A DNA stretch of 12,710 nucleotides from Hirudo medicinalis (taxonomy: Eukaryota > Annelida > Clitellata > Hirudinida > Hirudinidae), in the NCBI GenBank assembly GCA_011800805.1, contig MPNW01001383.1, positions 1 through 12,710 on the forward strand, written 5' to 3'. The translations under genes and the position numbers were made by a program. Shown in pieces: positions 1 through 7,728 of the stretch; within the stretch, counting starts at the first letter, position 1, and each line of letters starts with the position of its first letter. The notes below the pieces were generated by a model. It was given only the letters and a program-made list of their open reading frames with translations, made no database searches and was not told the DNA's origin.

Positions 1-11
1 TGCTGGGAATC

Positions 12-23
12 CTCATCATCATC

Positions 24-55
<32 letters not shown>

Positions 56-57
56 CC
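12..57. repeat. ATC trinucleotide microsatellite at the window edge
   Basis: About 15 ATC units with one CACC interruption, just downstream of the distal ANKAR exon. Confidence 0.8.
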
Positions 58-121
58 TAGTGATTGGCACCGCCACTGTAGCCGCTCACAGCTCCACCGC
101 TTTGGGCTATGTTTGCATCGT

Positions 122-289
122 CTAGGTCATCGTCTCGGGCTTCTCGTCGTCCTCTTCCTCGTCGCCCTCCTCGTCGTCTTCTTCTTCATCTTCTTCCTCT
201 TCAAGGGCTTCCATCTCCTCCAGTCTCTTCAGGAGTTCGGCCTCTTTCTGCTTCTTTCTCTCGACATGGAGTCTCTCCAGACATGGCAG
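122..289 (-). CDS. ANKAR: ANKAR alternative or distal last exon, coiled-coil and acidic tail
   Basis: The acceptor GTCGACAG|CTG is in phase 0. Joined to the donor after EEV at 474, it gives PPEEV-LPCLERLHVERKKQ, then EAELLKRLEEMEALEEEE, then a run of Glu and Asp to a TAG at 124-122 (55 residues). The heptad-like Leu spacing suggests a coiled coil. Intron 12 would be 184 bp and would contain the proximal stop and poly(A) signal. No poly(A) signal is seen between this exon and the window edge. Confidence 0.7.
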   Translation of the reverse strand: MPCLERLHVERKKQKEAELLKRLEEMEALEEEEDEEEDDEEGDEEEDDEKPETMT

Positions 290-3200
290 CTGTCGACAAA
301 TGACAATAAGATTGTTGTAGTCAATTTATTTAGTGCTTGTTTCCCACAAAGTTGGCTATGCTACATTCTAATTATTCAGCCGTTATAGCAGCCGATGGCT
401 ATGCGAGCCGGGCTTTGAACGCATCGATTGTGGGATGGGAGGCACCCACACTCCCCAAACAGGAGCTACATACCACTTCCTCTGGGGGCAACAATGGCTC
501 CAGCTTTCCATCATCCAGTATGTCTGGCCTACTGGAAACGACCTTCTTCCTCTCTTCTGGATCATCCATGAACACCAACTCGTCGTCGTAGTCGTCCTTT
601 TCGACCGTGGAGGCACCGACTGCTCCACTGTGGGGGTCCTCGATCCCAGTCAGAATGTGAGGTCGCGGTTCGCTCAACAGTTGGTCGTGCCGGATGCGAA
701 TGAGGACACCCCTCGACATACTGAAAGAGGGAAGAACAGCTGCCAATGCCGGCGTTAAAAGCCGCAGTATTTGCACTTGTTAGAATTTGACTAGCCAAGG
801 ATCGATGTAATGACAATAATTGTGAGAATCACGAATAAGCATCTGTGGAGATCATCTGCCAGAAACGATCATTTGGGTTGCTGCATCTACTCACTCTTTG
901 GGTGGCAGGCCCACATATTCCAAGTACTTCCAGCTCTCCACAAGGTAGGGATTGCACTTATTGTCCTGCGTGTAGAAAACCAGGATGTCCAAGAGGTAGG
1001 TATCCTGGCGAAACCTTGGTACAATGAAGGCATTTAGATGGTATCTTATTGATGGTTTCAGTGGTTATTGTATATTCAGTGATAACCTTGAAATATTAAA
1101 TTAGTTTTAATACAATAAAGTTATGACAACAACAACAGGGTTGGCGTGCAGGTTGGCCGAATGGGTTGCGTTCCTGCATGCGGTCGTAATAGCAACAGTC
1201 GTTATGTGTCGTGTTCGCACCCCAGCCTGCACCGTCAGGGAGCGCCCTCGGGTAGGGGCGCTATGTAAATGGTAGATCGATTAAAAAGTGCCTTGACTTC
1301 CTGTTCGGATACGTAAGGCACTCAAAAAATCGGCTAAATACAAATACAAATACAAATACAAATACAAAAACAACAACAATAATAATAGTTTTAATAGTTA
1401 AGGTGATAACATCGACAGAAACATACTTCCTCAGAATCCAGCGCTTGGCCGACGGTTCGTAACTTAAGTAGCCGAGGGCTATGGCTGCGAACGCCCTGAT
1501 CTGCTCGAAGGGGCTGACGAGCAGATTGGTCAGTTTCTCCAGGGTTTTAATGGCAACGAACGAATCAGGTATTCCTGGGAGTTGAAGATTGAAACTTGAA
1601 GAAGATACGAATTACCGGTAACCAGACAATTGCGCACACGATATGGTCATGGAACCGAATTACCACACTATGAAGCACATACCACACATACACAAACAAT
1701 ACTTAGCTTATGATTGTCTAAATCAATAATAAAATAGGGTTTTAATAATTAATTTACTGACTTGGGAACAGTAAAACACTTAAAATCTTGAAGAGACTTT
1801 AAAACTGTGAGTCGACTTATTATAACTCCTTAGTGGAAAAGCCATCCCACTTGGAAAAGGGCCCAACCTGGCCTGGAATGGCAGAGGGCGGCTATGTAGT
1901 TGCAAGTCTGTCTAACCACGGCGTTTATGACTCCCTGGGTGTAATAGTCCTCTGAGTTTGGAAGACTGAGAAGTTCATGGAGCTGAACTATGCCCTCGGC
2001 AGCAGCTACTGCCGGCTTAACGTCTGGAAAAACCCTAGCCAGGATGACTAGCTGTGATGGCGAAAAATGGAAAACAGACAATGGAAACATTTTGTGAATT
2101 TTAAGGAAAGCTTATTTCTCTTCTGATGTTGAGGTTGGCGGCCCACACCTGGATAGCAAAGTGACATCTCATGAGATCGTTCTGTGTCTCCGTCATCCAT
2201 TTCTTGAAATCCGTGTAGAATATCCCGCCGTAGGTGGAAATCTGAGCCTGTATGGATGTCGTGTTGAAGCACATGAGGGCAAGGGACTGTCCTGCCAGGG
2301 CCCTGATCTCTTCGTCAGGCGATTCCAGTAGTCTTATGGCCAGACAGTAGCTAAATCGCTTGTTATTCAAAATGTCGTGCAGTGCCGAGCTGTTGGCTGT
2401 TTTAATATCAATTCAATCCTCCGTGAGCAATTAATAATTAGAAAAAAAAAATAATAATAATTAAAAAAAACTAAGTTTGTTTGTCGTTTAAAATTGCGAG
2501 ACTATTATTAAAACATTCAATAACTTTCAACATCCTAGCAATATTTTCAAAACGCAAAAACTCACTCAATATCATACTGGCCAACACGACAACACACTCT
2601 GCCTTGATGAGCTCGGAGTTGGCGAACTCGTTCTTCTCATTCAGGTCGAGTATGTTGCTGAGGCAGCCCTGAACGGTGTAATCACCCACTGCCAGCCTCT
2701 GGTTACCTGGGTGGTTCACCATGGCAGCTCTGGATCGAAGATGGTAAAGGTCAGAGGTTTGGTAATAACCAGATGGTAATGACGACTTTCGGAATGGCTA
2801 GTTAGTTTTCATTAAATATTAGATTACTAATTGATTATTAACGCTAATATTAACTACCTGTAACTATAACTGAGCACATTTCAAATAATATAATCTCACA
2901 ACCTCTTACGAAGACAGCAGACAGAATTTGGGTTTGATTACAAAACAATGTAGCAACCGTCCGAAAGACAATACAATGGCCCACCAACTTGTAACAACTG
3001 TATCTGATGGCCCTGATCGTAGCGAGGGCTGTTTCAGAGCATTTGGTCCTTGACAACAGGCGGGTAAGGATTTGGGTGCCAGAGCATGCGTGAAAAGCAT
3101 CGTGCACACCAAGGGGAGCCTTATTGAGGATGGCCAATCCTTCTGCTCCTATAAGCTCCAGGATTTTGCTGTGACTTTCAACGAATTCTATGAGAACCTG

Positions 3201-6200
3201 GATCGAGGGTTTAAGAATGTGGAAGAGAGAGAGAGATGATTAGATGATCTGATTAAATACTTTTCATCATTTAGGAGTGCATTTCAAAAAATATCAGAAT
3301 TGCTAATACTTCGGAGATTTTAGAAAATTACAGTATCCCACTCGCCTTAACCCCAATGGCCTCGGCAATGCACCATAACCTTTCCACGTCGGTCCCACCT
3401 ATCGTCCATAAGGTGCTGGCCGTAAGTTCTTGGATGGTAAGATAGCGGGTCTTCTTGAGCAGCGTCATGATGTTCGGCACTACTCCCAAATCTACGAGCG
3501 CCTTCTGAGTTTTGTAGTTGTTCTTGGTCATGGCCGTTATGGCGGCCAGACAGGCAATCATCAGCTTGCGATTTCGGGCCTTCGTCAATTTGACAAGGTG
3601 TACTCCCAATCCTGCCTCATTGAAAAGGTTCTGGTTGTCTTGATGGTCTACCATGGCGTATCTGAGATTGTGGGAATAGGGATTGTTGTTCTATTTTAGC
3701 GCCACATGCCTAAGGCAGGCGTGAGGCGCTGAGCAATCATGTTTTTGGCGTCATCGATCATGTTATTCTAAGTAAACCCAAAGAACTGAAATAATACGTA
3801 ATTATTAAAAAAACATATTATCATAATATTTATTTTGTATTCTCACTCGACCAAGGCGAGCAGCGCAAACGCAATGGTCTTGCTCGTGGTGTTCTCGAAC
3901 GTGTCCACAATGATGTTGAAACTGTCCTCTACGTCCTTGAACTTGTCGGCGAAGGGCTTGTACTTCTTGAGTAGGTGAGTGATCAGGTCCAAAGAGTTCT
4001 TCTGCGAAGAGAACTTCTTGTGCTTCTTCAACATCTGCAGGGCAAGTTGCATGAGATTCGTGTTTAGGGCGTTGACGAGGTACTTCTTGGTCGACATCAG
4101 CTTCAAGATGCATATGGCTGCAAGGTCCGCCAGAACGCTATGGTCGCTGATCAGTGTCTGAGCTAGGTGAGGCACGATGTTGTCCTTCTCTACAGCCATG
4201 ACTCTGATGGGTCTGGCAGCTATGACGTTCAGGAAAGTGTGCAAGGCTTCCTCCTGGAATGAAGTATAAATTCCAGTTTGGAATTAATTCTCACGAAAAT
4301 TTACTGCTGTTGGGAGGATTGATTTTATTTCCAGGCAAAGAATTAATCAAAAATTCCAGACAATGAATGATCAGAAATCGTTAGAAACGAAAATCTTCGG
4401 TTACAAACGACTTTGAGCTTGAACCTTCAAATTGTCCTTGTATTAAGTACAATTTTATGATTTATTCTTCAAAATTTCGAAGACTCGAATCATCATTACC
4501 TGTACTTCTTTGGTGTAATCCCTAGTAAGAACGGCCACAATGGACTTTGAAATCCTGTGCTTGTGGAGTTCGCTCCAATAGCAACTGGCAAGCCATGGGG
4601 GGCATATTTTGGTCATGACCCTCAGGGTTTTTGCCGCTGCAAGGGCATCGCTGTTTTCTGGTGAGGCCAGAGCTGAAACCAGTATCCTAAAGACTGGAAG
4701 CCTATGATCAGCATATGCCAAGAAGAATTCAATGATGTCAATGGCTTGCTTGAAGGCACAGAGTTCTATGGCGTTGTGGCCCAGAGCGTCTACGGCTCCT
4801 ATGTCTGCTCCCAACCTGGTAGAATAAGCATCGGTTTGAGTACAGATCGTCTTGTTTAAATGCTTCTCCGTGTCGTCTGCCATGCACGTGTCTTTCACAA
4901 ATTTGGGGTGCAAGTTGGCTCAGAGGGTAGCGTTCCTGCGAACGACGGTAAAAGCAACAGTCGTTACGTGTCGTGTTCGAAACCCAGCTTGCACCGCCGT
5001 AAAGCGCCCCTGGGAGCCGGCGCTATACAAATGGTCTAAGCGCCCCTGACGCTCACGCTTATGGCGCTATATAAATAAACTTACTTACTTACTTATAAAT
5101 GCCAAAATTTAAGAAGCCCAATGTATTGAAATGAACGATACTTTAGTAGCAGCTTGATGGTTTCTAAGTCAAAACTCATGACAGCCAGCAACAATGGTGT
5201 GGCGTTGAGTCTTCCATCCTTGGTTGTGTATTCCAGCATCGGGTTTACCTCTTCGACGATGATCCTTATGCATTGGCGGAAACCCCTGTAGGCGCAGTAA
5301 TGGATAGGGGCCCAACCATACTCATCCCTTAGGAAGAGATCCTTCAAGGTGTAGTGCGTGAGGAGAAGGGATGGATCGAATTTGAGGTTCCTGGCTTTCC
5401 GTCTGTCCATCTCCCCACTAGTCGACATGGATGGGCATTCGCGGTCGGCAAACACCCGCGTCTTCAGTCCCTTTCTGCGAGTTTAAGGGATATTGGACTT
5501 TGATATTGGATATTGATTTGATATTGATATTGGATATTGAAATCTAGTTTCGTTCATGTATTCTGCTTGAAGTTTCTCAACGATCCATAATGTAGCTCAT
5601 TTCAATTATTTAAAAGGGTTTGTGAGAATGTGCGTTTTTTTTTATATCTTTTTGTTTTAATTTATTAATAATAATTTAATTCTAAAGCCTTTCGTCCTAT
5701 CGTTATATAAAGAAAAAATAAAAGCAGCCCTCTCAAAGTTGTTAAAAATATACATTTCTAAAAAGCTGATTGATCGTCGTACTTGATCTCCTCCAAGTAG
5801 ACCAGCTGACCCTGTTCATCCTCGAGGAGTATGTCTAAAGCCAAATCTTCGCCCAATTCTTCCTCGGCGCTTTCCATTATGGTGACCTTCTTGCGCTGCA
5901 AGGATAGGCTTTCCGGGCTTGGGATGATAGGTGGCGAGAAATCTTGCGAAAAGCGTTGCTCGAAAGTTTGATCCAAACTTTGCATTGAGACCAGGCTCTT
6001 TCTCCAGTTGTCTCCAACCAATGAAATCAGCTCTTTTTCATCAATTTCTGTAACGTCATCCTCTTCCATTTCTATTTCTGCCATTTCATCTAGATCTTCT
6101 ATTGGACCCATGCTCAACTTTTGGAAATAATCTTCCTCCAAAGGCCCCAAGTCGAAAGAAAGTTTAGAGTGGACAGACATCTTGACCATAGATTTCTTTT

Positions 6201-6357
6201 TGCTCCTCCTGGCTATAAATGACGGCCTAGAATATTGACAGACGAGTTCATCTAATTCGCCCAATTCCTCCTCAATCAGATCGCCATAGCGATTGCTTAG
6301 CTTCAAATCTGCTTCTGAGTCTTCCCCCTCCCTGGACTTTTCTTTTGGGGAATTCAT
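122..6357 (-). CDS. ANKAR: ANKAR orthologue, ankyrin and armadillo repeat protein (spliced gene, 12-13 coding exons)
   Basis: This is a hand-spliced gene. The coding exons are 6357-5783, 5474-5142, 4815-4500, 4253-3847, 3661-3346, 3197-2999, 2727-2566, 2396-2149, 2051-1868, 1574-1427, 1014-895 and then 720-399, or 720-474 plus 289-122. Every junction keeps the frame, and the totals are 1109 or 1140 residues. The parts in order are an acidic N-terminus (about 1-190), ankyrin repeats (about 242-335), armadillo helices (about 345-960) and an acidic low-complexity C-terminus. The ankyrin-then-armadillo order is characteristic of ANKAR. Human ANKAR is longer, about 1430 residues from memory, and this model lacks much of its N-terminus. 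Such repeats are protein-binding scaffolds and no catalytic motif is visible. Partner and location in the cell cannot be told from the sequence. The splice sites are inferred from consensus and frame, without transcripts. Confidence 0.92.
325..330 (-). terminator. Poly(A) signal of the short ANKAR form
   Basis: AATAAA on the minus strand, about 70 nt after the TAG at 399-401. It lies inside the proposed last intron, so splicing and cleavage here would compete. Confidence 0.6.
399..720 (-). CDS. ANKAR: ANKAR exon 12 read through to its own stop (short isoform end)
   Basis: The acceptor is excellent: TTCCCTCTTTCAG|T, phase 2. It encodes MSRGVLIRIRHDQLLSEPRP, an acidic stretch (EKDDYDDELVFMDDPEERKK) and LEPLLPPEEV. 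Without further splicing it continues for 23 residues and ends at a TAG (399-401), with an AATAAA about 70 nt downstream. A GTATGT donor at 473-468, straight after EEV, allows a different end (exon 289-122). Confidence 0.82.
895..1014 (-). CDS. ANKAR: ANKAR exon 11, conserved segment after the armadillo array
   Basis: The acceptor ACCAAG|G and the perfect donor GA|GTGAGT (894-889) are both in phase 2. It encodes FRQDTYLLDILVFYTQDNKC and YLVESWKYLEYVGLPPK. Reading through the donor would stop at once (GAG TGA), so splicing to 720 is strongly favoured. Confidence 0.88.
1141..1370 (+). repeat. tRNA-derived SINE, copy 1 (in ANKAR intron 10, antisense to the gene)
   Basis: The tRNA-like head spans 1146-1233 (88 nt). 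GTGCAGG at 1146 can pair with CCTGCAC at 1226-1232 as an acceptor stem. An A-box-like TTGGCCGAATGG and a B-box-like GTGTTCGCACCCC are in place. The 88-nt length and D-arm resemble a serine- or leucine-type tRNA. A body with GCGCTATGTAAATGG follows, then a different 3' part, and a tail of repeated ACAAAT (about 1339-1365). About the first 130 nt match copy 2. Confidence 0.85.
1427..1574 (-). CDS. ANKAR: ANKAR exon 10, last armadillo repeat
   Basis: The acceptor CTCCCAG|GA is in phase 1 and the donor AA|GTATGT in phase 2. It encodes IPDSFVAIKTLEKLTNLLVS, then PFEQIRAFAAIALGYLSYEP, then SAKRWIL. AAIALGYLS is a typical armadillo helix. Confidence 0.9.
1868..2051 (-). CDS. ANKAR: ANKAR exon 9, armadillo repeats
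   Basis: The acceptor ATCACAG|CTA is in phase 0 and the donor CCAG|GTTGGG in phase 1. It encodes LVILARVFPDVKPAVAAAEG, then IVQLHELLSLPNSEDYYTQG, and ends QTCNYIAALCHSRP. The join to exon 10 reads SRP-G-IPDSFVAIK without a break in the armadillo pattern. Confidence 0.9.
2149..2396 (-). CDS. ANKAR: ANKAR exon 8, armadillo repeats
   Basis: The acceptor AAACAG|CC is in phase 1 and the donor CAG|GTGTGG in phase 0. It encodes TNSSALHDILNNKRFSYC, then LAIRLLESPDEEIRALAGQS (a clear armadillo helix 3 to helix 1 stretch), then MRCHFAIQ. The next intron is only 97 bp. Confidence 0.9.
2566..2727 (-). CDS. ANKAR: ANKAR exon 7, armadillo repeat
   Basis: The acceptor CCAGAG|CT is in phase 1; an AG two bases earlier (exon from 2729) is the alternative. 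The donor A|GTGAGT is strong and in phase 1, so the exon is symmetric. It encodes AMVNHPGNQRLAVGDYTVQG and AECVVVLASMIL. Confidence 0.85.
2999..3197 (-). CDS. ANKAR: ANKAR exon 6, armadillo repeats
   Basis: The acceptor ATCCAG|GTT is in phase 0. It encodes VLIEFVESHSKILELIGAEG, then GVHDAFHACSGTQILTRLL, then ETALATIRAIRY. The donor is placed at A|GTTGTT (2998, phase 1), because the join to exon 7 then gives RAIRY-T-AMVNHPGNQ, parallel to LVE-YAMVDHQDNQ at the exon 4/5 join. This donor is weak and is the least certain internal boundary of the gene. Confidence 0.75.
3346..3661 (-). CDS. ANKAR: ANKAR exon 5, armadillo repeats
   Basis: The acceptor ATCTCAG|A is in phase 2. It encodes YAMVDHQDNQNLFNEAGLG, then RKLMIACLAAITAMTKNNYK, then LTASTLWTIGG and AEAIGVK. 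No ideal GT donor keeps the armadillo sequence. The best end is AAG|GCGAGT (a GC donor, phase 0), which joins to VLIEFVESHSK. GGG|GTTAAG six bases earlier is also in phase 0 and would drop two residues. Confidence 0.85.
3847..4253 (-). CDS. ANKAR: ANKAR exon 4, armadillo repeats
   Basis: The acceptor ATTCCAG|GAG is in phase 0 and the donor GA|GTGAGA in phase 2. It encodes EEALHTFLNVIAARPIRVM, then HLAQTLISDHSVLADLAAIC, then a Lys-rich helix (LKKHKKFSSQKNSLDLITHL), and ends at ALLALVE. The regular spacing of Leu and Ala in three-helix blocks is typical of armadillo repeats. Confidence 0.9.
4500..4815 (-). CDS. ANKAR: ANKAR exon 3, last ankyrin repeat and start of the armadillo array
   Basis: The acceptor TACCAG|G is in phase 2 and the donor CAG|GTAATG in phase 0. 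It begins LGADIGAVDALGHNAIELC (ankyrin) and passes into helical armadillo-like sequence (SALASPENSDALAAAKTL). The open frame extends upstream towards the SINE at 4908, but the 95 nt before 4815 give no ankyrin-like sequence and are read as intron. Confidence 0.88.
4905..5096 (+). repeat. tRNA-derived SINE, copy 2 (in ANKAR intron 2, antisense to the gene)
   Basis: The tRNA-like head spans 4908-4995 (88 nt, the same as copy 1). GTGCAAG at 4908-4914 pairs with CTTGCAC at 4988-4994. The A box resembles TTGGCTCAGAGGG and the B box is GTGTTCGAAACCC, close to the tRNA consensus. The body shares GCGCTATA-AAATGG with copy 1, but the 3' part differs and ends in an ACTT repeat (5079-5095). It fills most of the 326-bp intron between exons 2 and 3. 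Confidence 0.87.
5142..5474 (-). CDS. ANKAR: ANKAR exon 2, first ankyrin repeats
   Basis: The acceptor is CGCAG|A (phase 2). The exon holds the ankyrin motifs DEYGWAPIHYCAYRGF (from about residue 242) and NATPLLLAVMSFDLETIKLLLK (from about residue 283). The donor AA|GTATCG is in phase 2. Joining it to exon 3 gives LLLK-LGADIGAVDALGHN, a textbook ankyrin transition, and this is the strongest support for the junction. The upstream part is a Ser- and charge-rich linker. Confidence 0.88.
5490..5545. repeat. Degenerate GATATTG repeat in ANKAR intron 1
   Basis: Imperfect copies of TTGATATTGGATAT in tandem, within intron 1. It is a short simple repeat and shows no gene-like content. Confidence 0.6.
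5783..6357 (-). CDS. ANKAR: ANKAR exon 1, N-terminal acidic region
   Basis: The start ATG is at 6357-6355. An in-frame TAA lies a short way upstream with no AG acceptor between, so the start is well fixed. The exon encodes about 191 residues rich in Glu, Asp and Ser, with a basic patch (RRSKKKSMVK, about residues 50-59). The donor AA|GTACGA at 5782 is in phase 2 and joins EEIK to KGLKTR of exon 2. If this donor is not used, the frame ends after YDDQSAF at a TAG at 5760-5758, giving a 199-residue product with an AATAAA further downstream. No domain is recognised. Confidence 0.75.
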
Positions 6358-6454
6358 GTTCGAATTGCAAATAAATTGTGGCGTTCCACCGAAAGATTAT
6401 TTATTAAACAAAATGTATATAAAATAAATTAAATATATTGTATTTCAATTCCAC

Positions 6455-6532
6455 CTAGTTCAGAATGAAAAGATCGACCGAAAGAAAACAGCCAGCAGAA
6501 CGAAAATAAGCAGAACATTCACTTTTAAACAT
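6455..6532 (-). other. Candidate upstream ORF in the ANKAR leader
   Basis: An ATG at 6532 opens a 25-codon frame ending in TAG at 6457-6455, about 100 nt before the ANKAR ATG. No AG acceptor exists between this stop and 6357, so any transcript containing it would carry both ATGs unspliced. The transcription start is unknown, so it may be untranscribed. Confidence 0.25.
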
Positions 6533-6974
6533 GGCCTCTCAACGAACTTCGCCTCTAATGTGAAAATTAATAAATTTTGTTTTCAAGGCATTAAAATAAT
6601 TTAAATTTAAGAAAAATATTTTAAATAAATAAATAAAGAAAATTATTGGTATTGTAAATTATTATTTACAATATTTATTATGTATGTATTAATTAAATTA
6701 ATATGTATAATTATTGTGCCGATATTGTAAATTCATCATCTGTTTCTCGTTTTGATTCGGCTGTTCGTGAACTCAACTTAAATCAATATCTCATCCACAA
6801 ATAATTTCCTTGTTCTTGTGTGTCCACAAACGAATGTATTTCATTTGTATTTTTGAACTACGAGAGCTTAGTTTAGCTTTTTTGCTGTCATTGATGCTTT
6901 CGTTCAAATTTGTGCATTTCTGTTTTCTTAAGTTCACTTGGTCATGTAAGAGGTCGAATAACTTTTTGACCGAA

Positions 6975-7017
6975 GTTGATAATAAATAAATAAATCAATA
7001 AATAAATAAATAAAATA
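6975..7017. repeat. AAAT microsatellite
   Basis: Tandem AAATA units with one interruption, in intergenic sequence. Confidence 0.75.
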
Positions 7018-7155
7018 ACTAAAAACATGTCGGACCGACATATTTGGTTCTAGTAACTATATAATTCAAATTAACTGCTGTCATTATTCTAATAATGACA
7101 TTGTTATTATCATCATCAAAATAAATGGTAACTACAGGAAACGAAGCAAGCGTGT

Positions 7156-7181
7156 CAAAATGGCCCATAATAGCCCGGGGC
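7156..7181 (-). repeat. 26-bp inverted copy of gene A coding sequence
   Basis: These 26 bases are the exact reverse complement of 7514-7539 in gene A, the segment encoding CPGLLWAIL. On the minus strand the matching frame reads LGPGPGLLWAILTRLLRFL and then stops; a stop also lies just upstream. So it is a fragment and not an intact gene. The two arms are 332 bp apart. Confidence 0.8.
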
Positions 7182-7473
7182 CGGGCCCAAGAGCCGACCG
7201 GCAATATTACGTAAATATTTGCAATGAAATTATTTCTCAAGGAAGTTCGAACTCGACCTCGAGTTGTTTACATGCTGTCACGGTAACCGGTGCTTAATAA
7301 AAACGGCAGGTTCGGCCTTTTTCTTTCAAAAATACTGAAGCATTGCTAATCGTTTATACCATGAAGTACTTCAAGAAATTTGAAATAACTGCTCCTAGAA
7401 TAATCTAACCGCGTCGAGCGACTACGAAACGGATTGTAACTAAATAACTAGATAACTTGGAAGCCCACACTTC

Positions 7474-7728
7474 ATGGCTACAGGAGCCGGCAGCGGTAAA
7501 GGCGGCGGTCTTTGCCCCGGGCTATTATGGGCCATTTTGTGGTTCATCCTCATTTTCGTAGCCATGATCGTGGCATGGATAGTCGTCTGGTTCTACATTC
7601 TAATTCTTCCGCTTTGTGCCTGCATACCCGTACTCAGAAACATCTGCGATCCTCTCCTCCAGCTAGTCCAACTTCCCCTGACCTGTGCCGAGAACATGAT
7701 GCAAATGAAGCCTCCCTGTGGCGGCTGA
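7474..7728 (+). CDS. Gene A: small Cys-containing membrane protein, ENM family (84 aa)
   Basis: A complete single-exon frame. The ATG at 7474 is preceded by an in-frame TAA and followed by a Gly-rich lead (residues 2-12). An uncharged hydrophobic stretch spans residues 17-45 (LLWAILWFILIFVAMIVAW and on), long enough for one membrane span or a tight hairpin. The shared core is C14-x-G16, W23, Y41, L45-P46, C50, E73-N74-M75 and C82, with a Gly-Gly end. A second, less hydrophobic segment (61-71) precedes ENM. I do not recognise a named family; the function is unknown. It is the first of four tandem paralogues and the only one with a Gly-rich N-terminus. An AATAAA lies at 7895. Confidence 0.88.
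   Translation: MATGAGSGKGGGLCPGLLWAILWFILIFVAMIVAWIVVWFYILILPLCACIPVLRNICDPLLQLVQLPLTCAENMMQMKPPCGG

Larger units (their letters stand above)
6358..7473. other. Intergenic region between ANKAR and gene A (divergent promoters)
   Basis: About 1.1 kb of AT-rich sequence separates the ANKAR start (minus) from gene A (plus). It should hold both promoters, but I see no clear TATA or initiator for either. It contains AT-rich runs around 6600-6720, an AAATA microsatellite (6975-7017) and an inverted fragment of gene A (7156-7181). A TTAATAAAAA about 180 bp upstream of gene A is only weakly TATA-like. Confidence 0.5.

Noticed and set aside
109..388. Plus-strand frames rich in Arg/Pro/Leu
   Set aside because: They are the complement of the ANKAR distal exon, which encodes a Glu/Asp-rich tail; the composition follows from that.
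1146..1233. A functional tRNA gene
   Set aside because: Although it folds roughly like a tRNA, the second copy, the trailing body and the repeat tail show a SINE, and no clear anticodon arm is preserved.
2850..2998. Open extension of ANKAR exon 6 (SCYKLVGHCIVFR and on)
   Set aside because: It breaks the armadillo pattern and would not join exon 7 in phase; read as intron although the chosen donor is weak.
7019..7240. Minus frame of 73 residues
   Set aside because: Its frame differs from the gene A frame; the only meaningful part is the 26-bp inverted fragment, reported separately.
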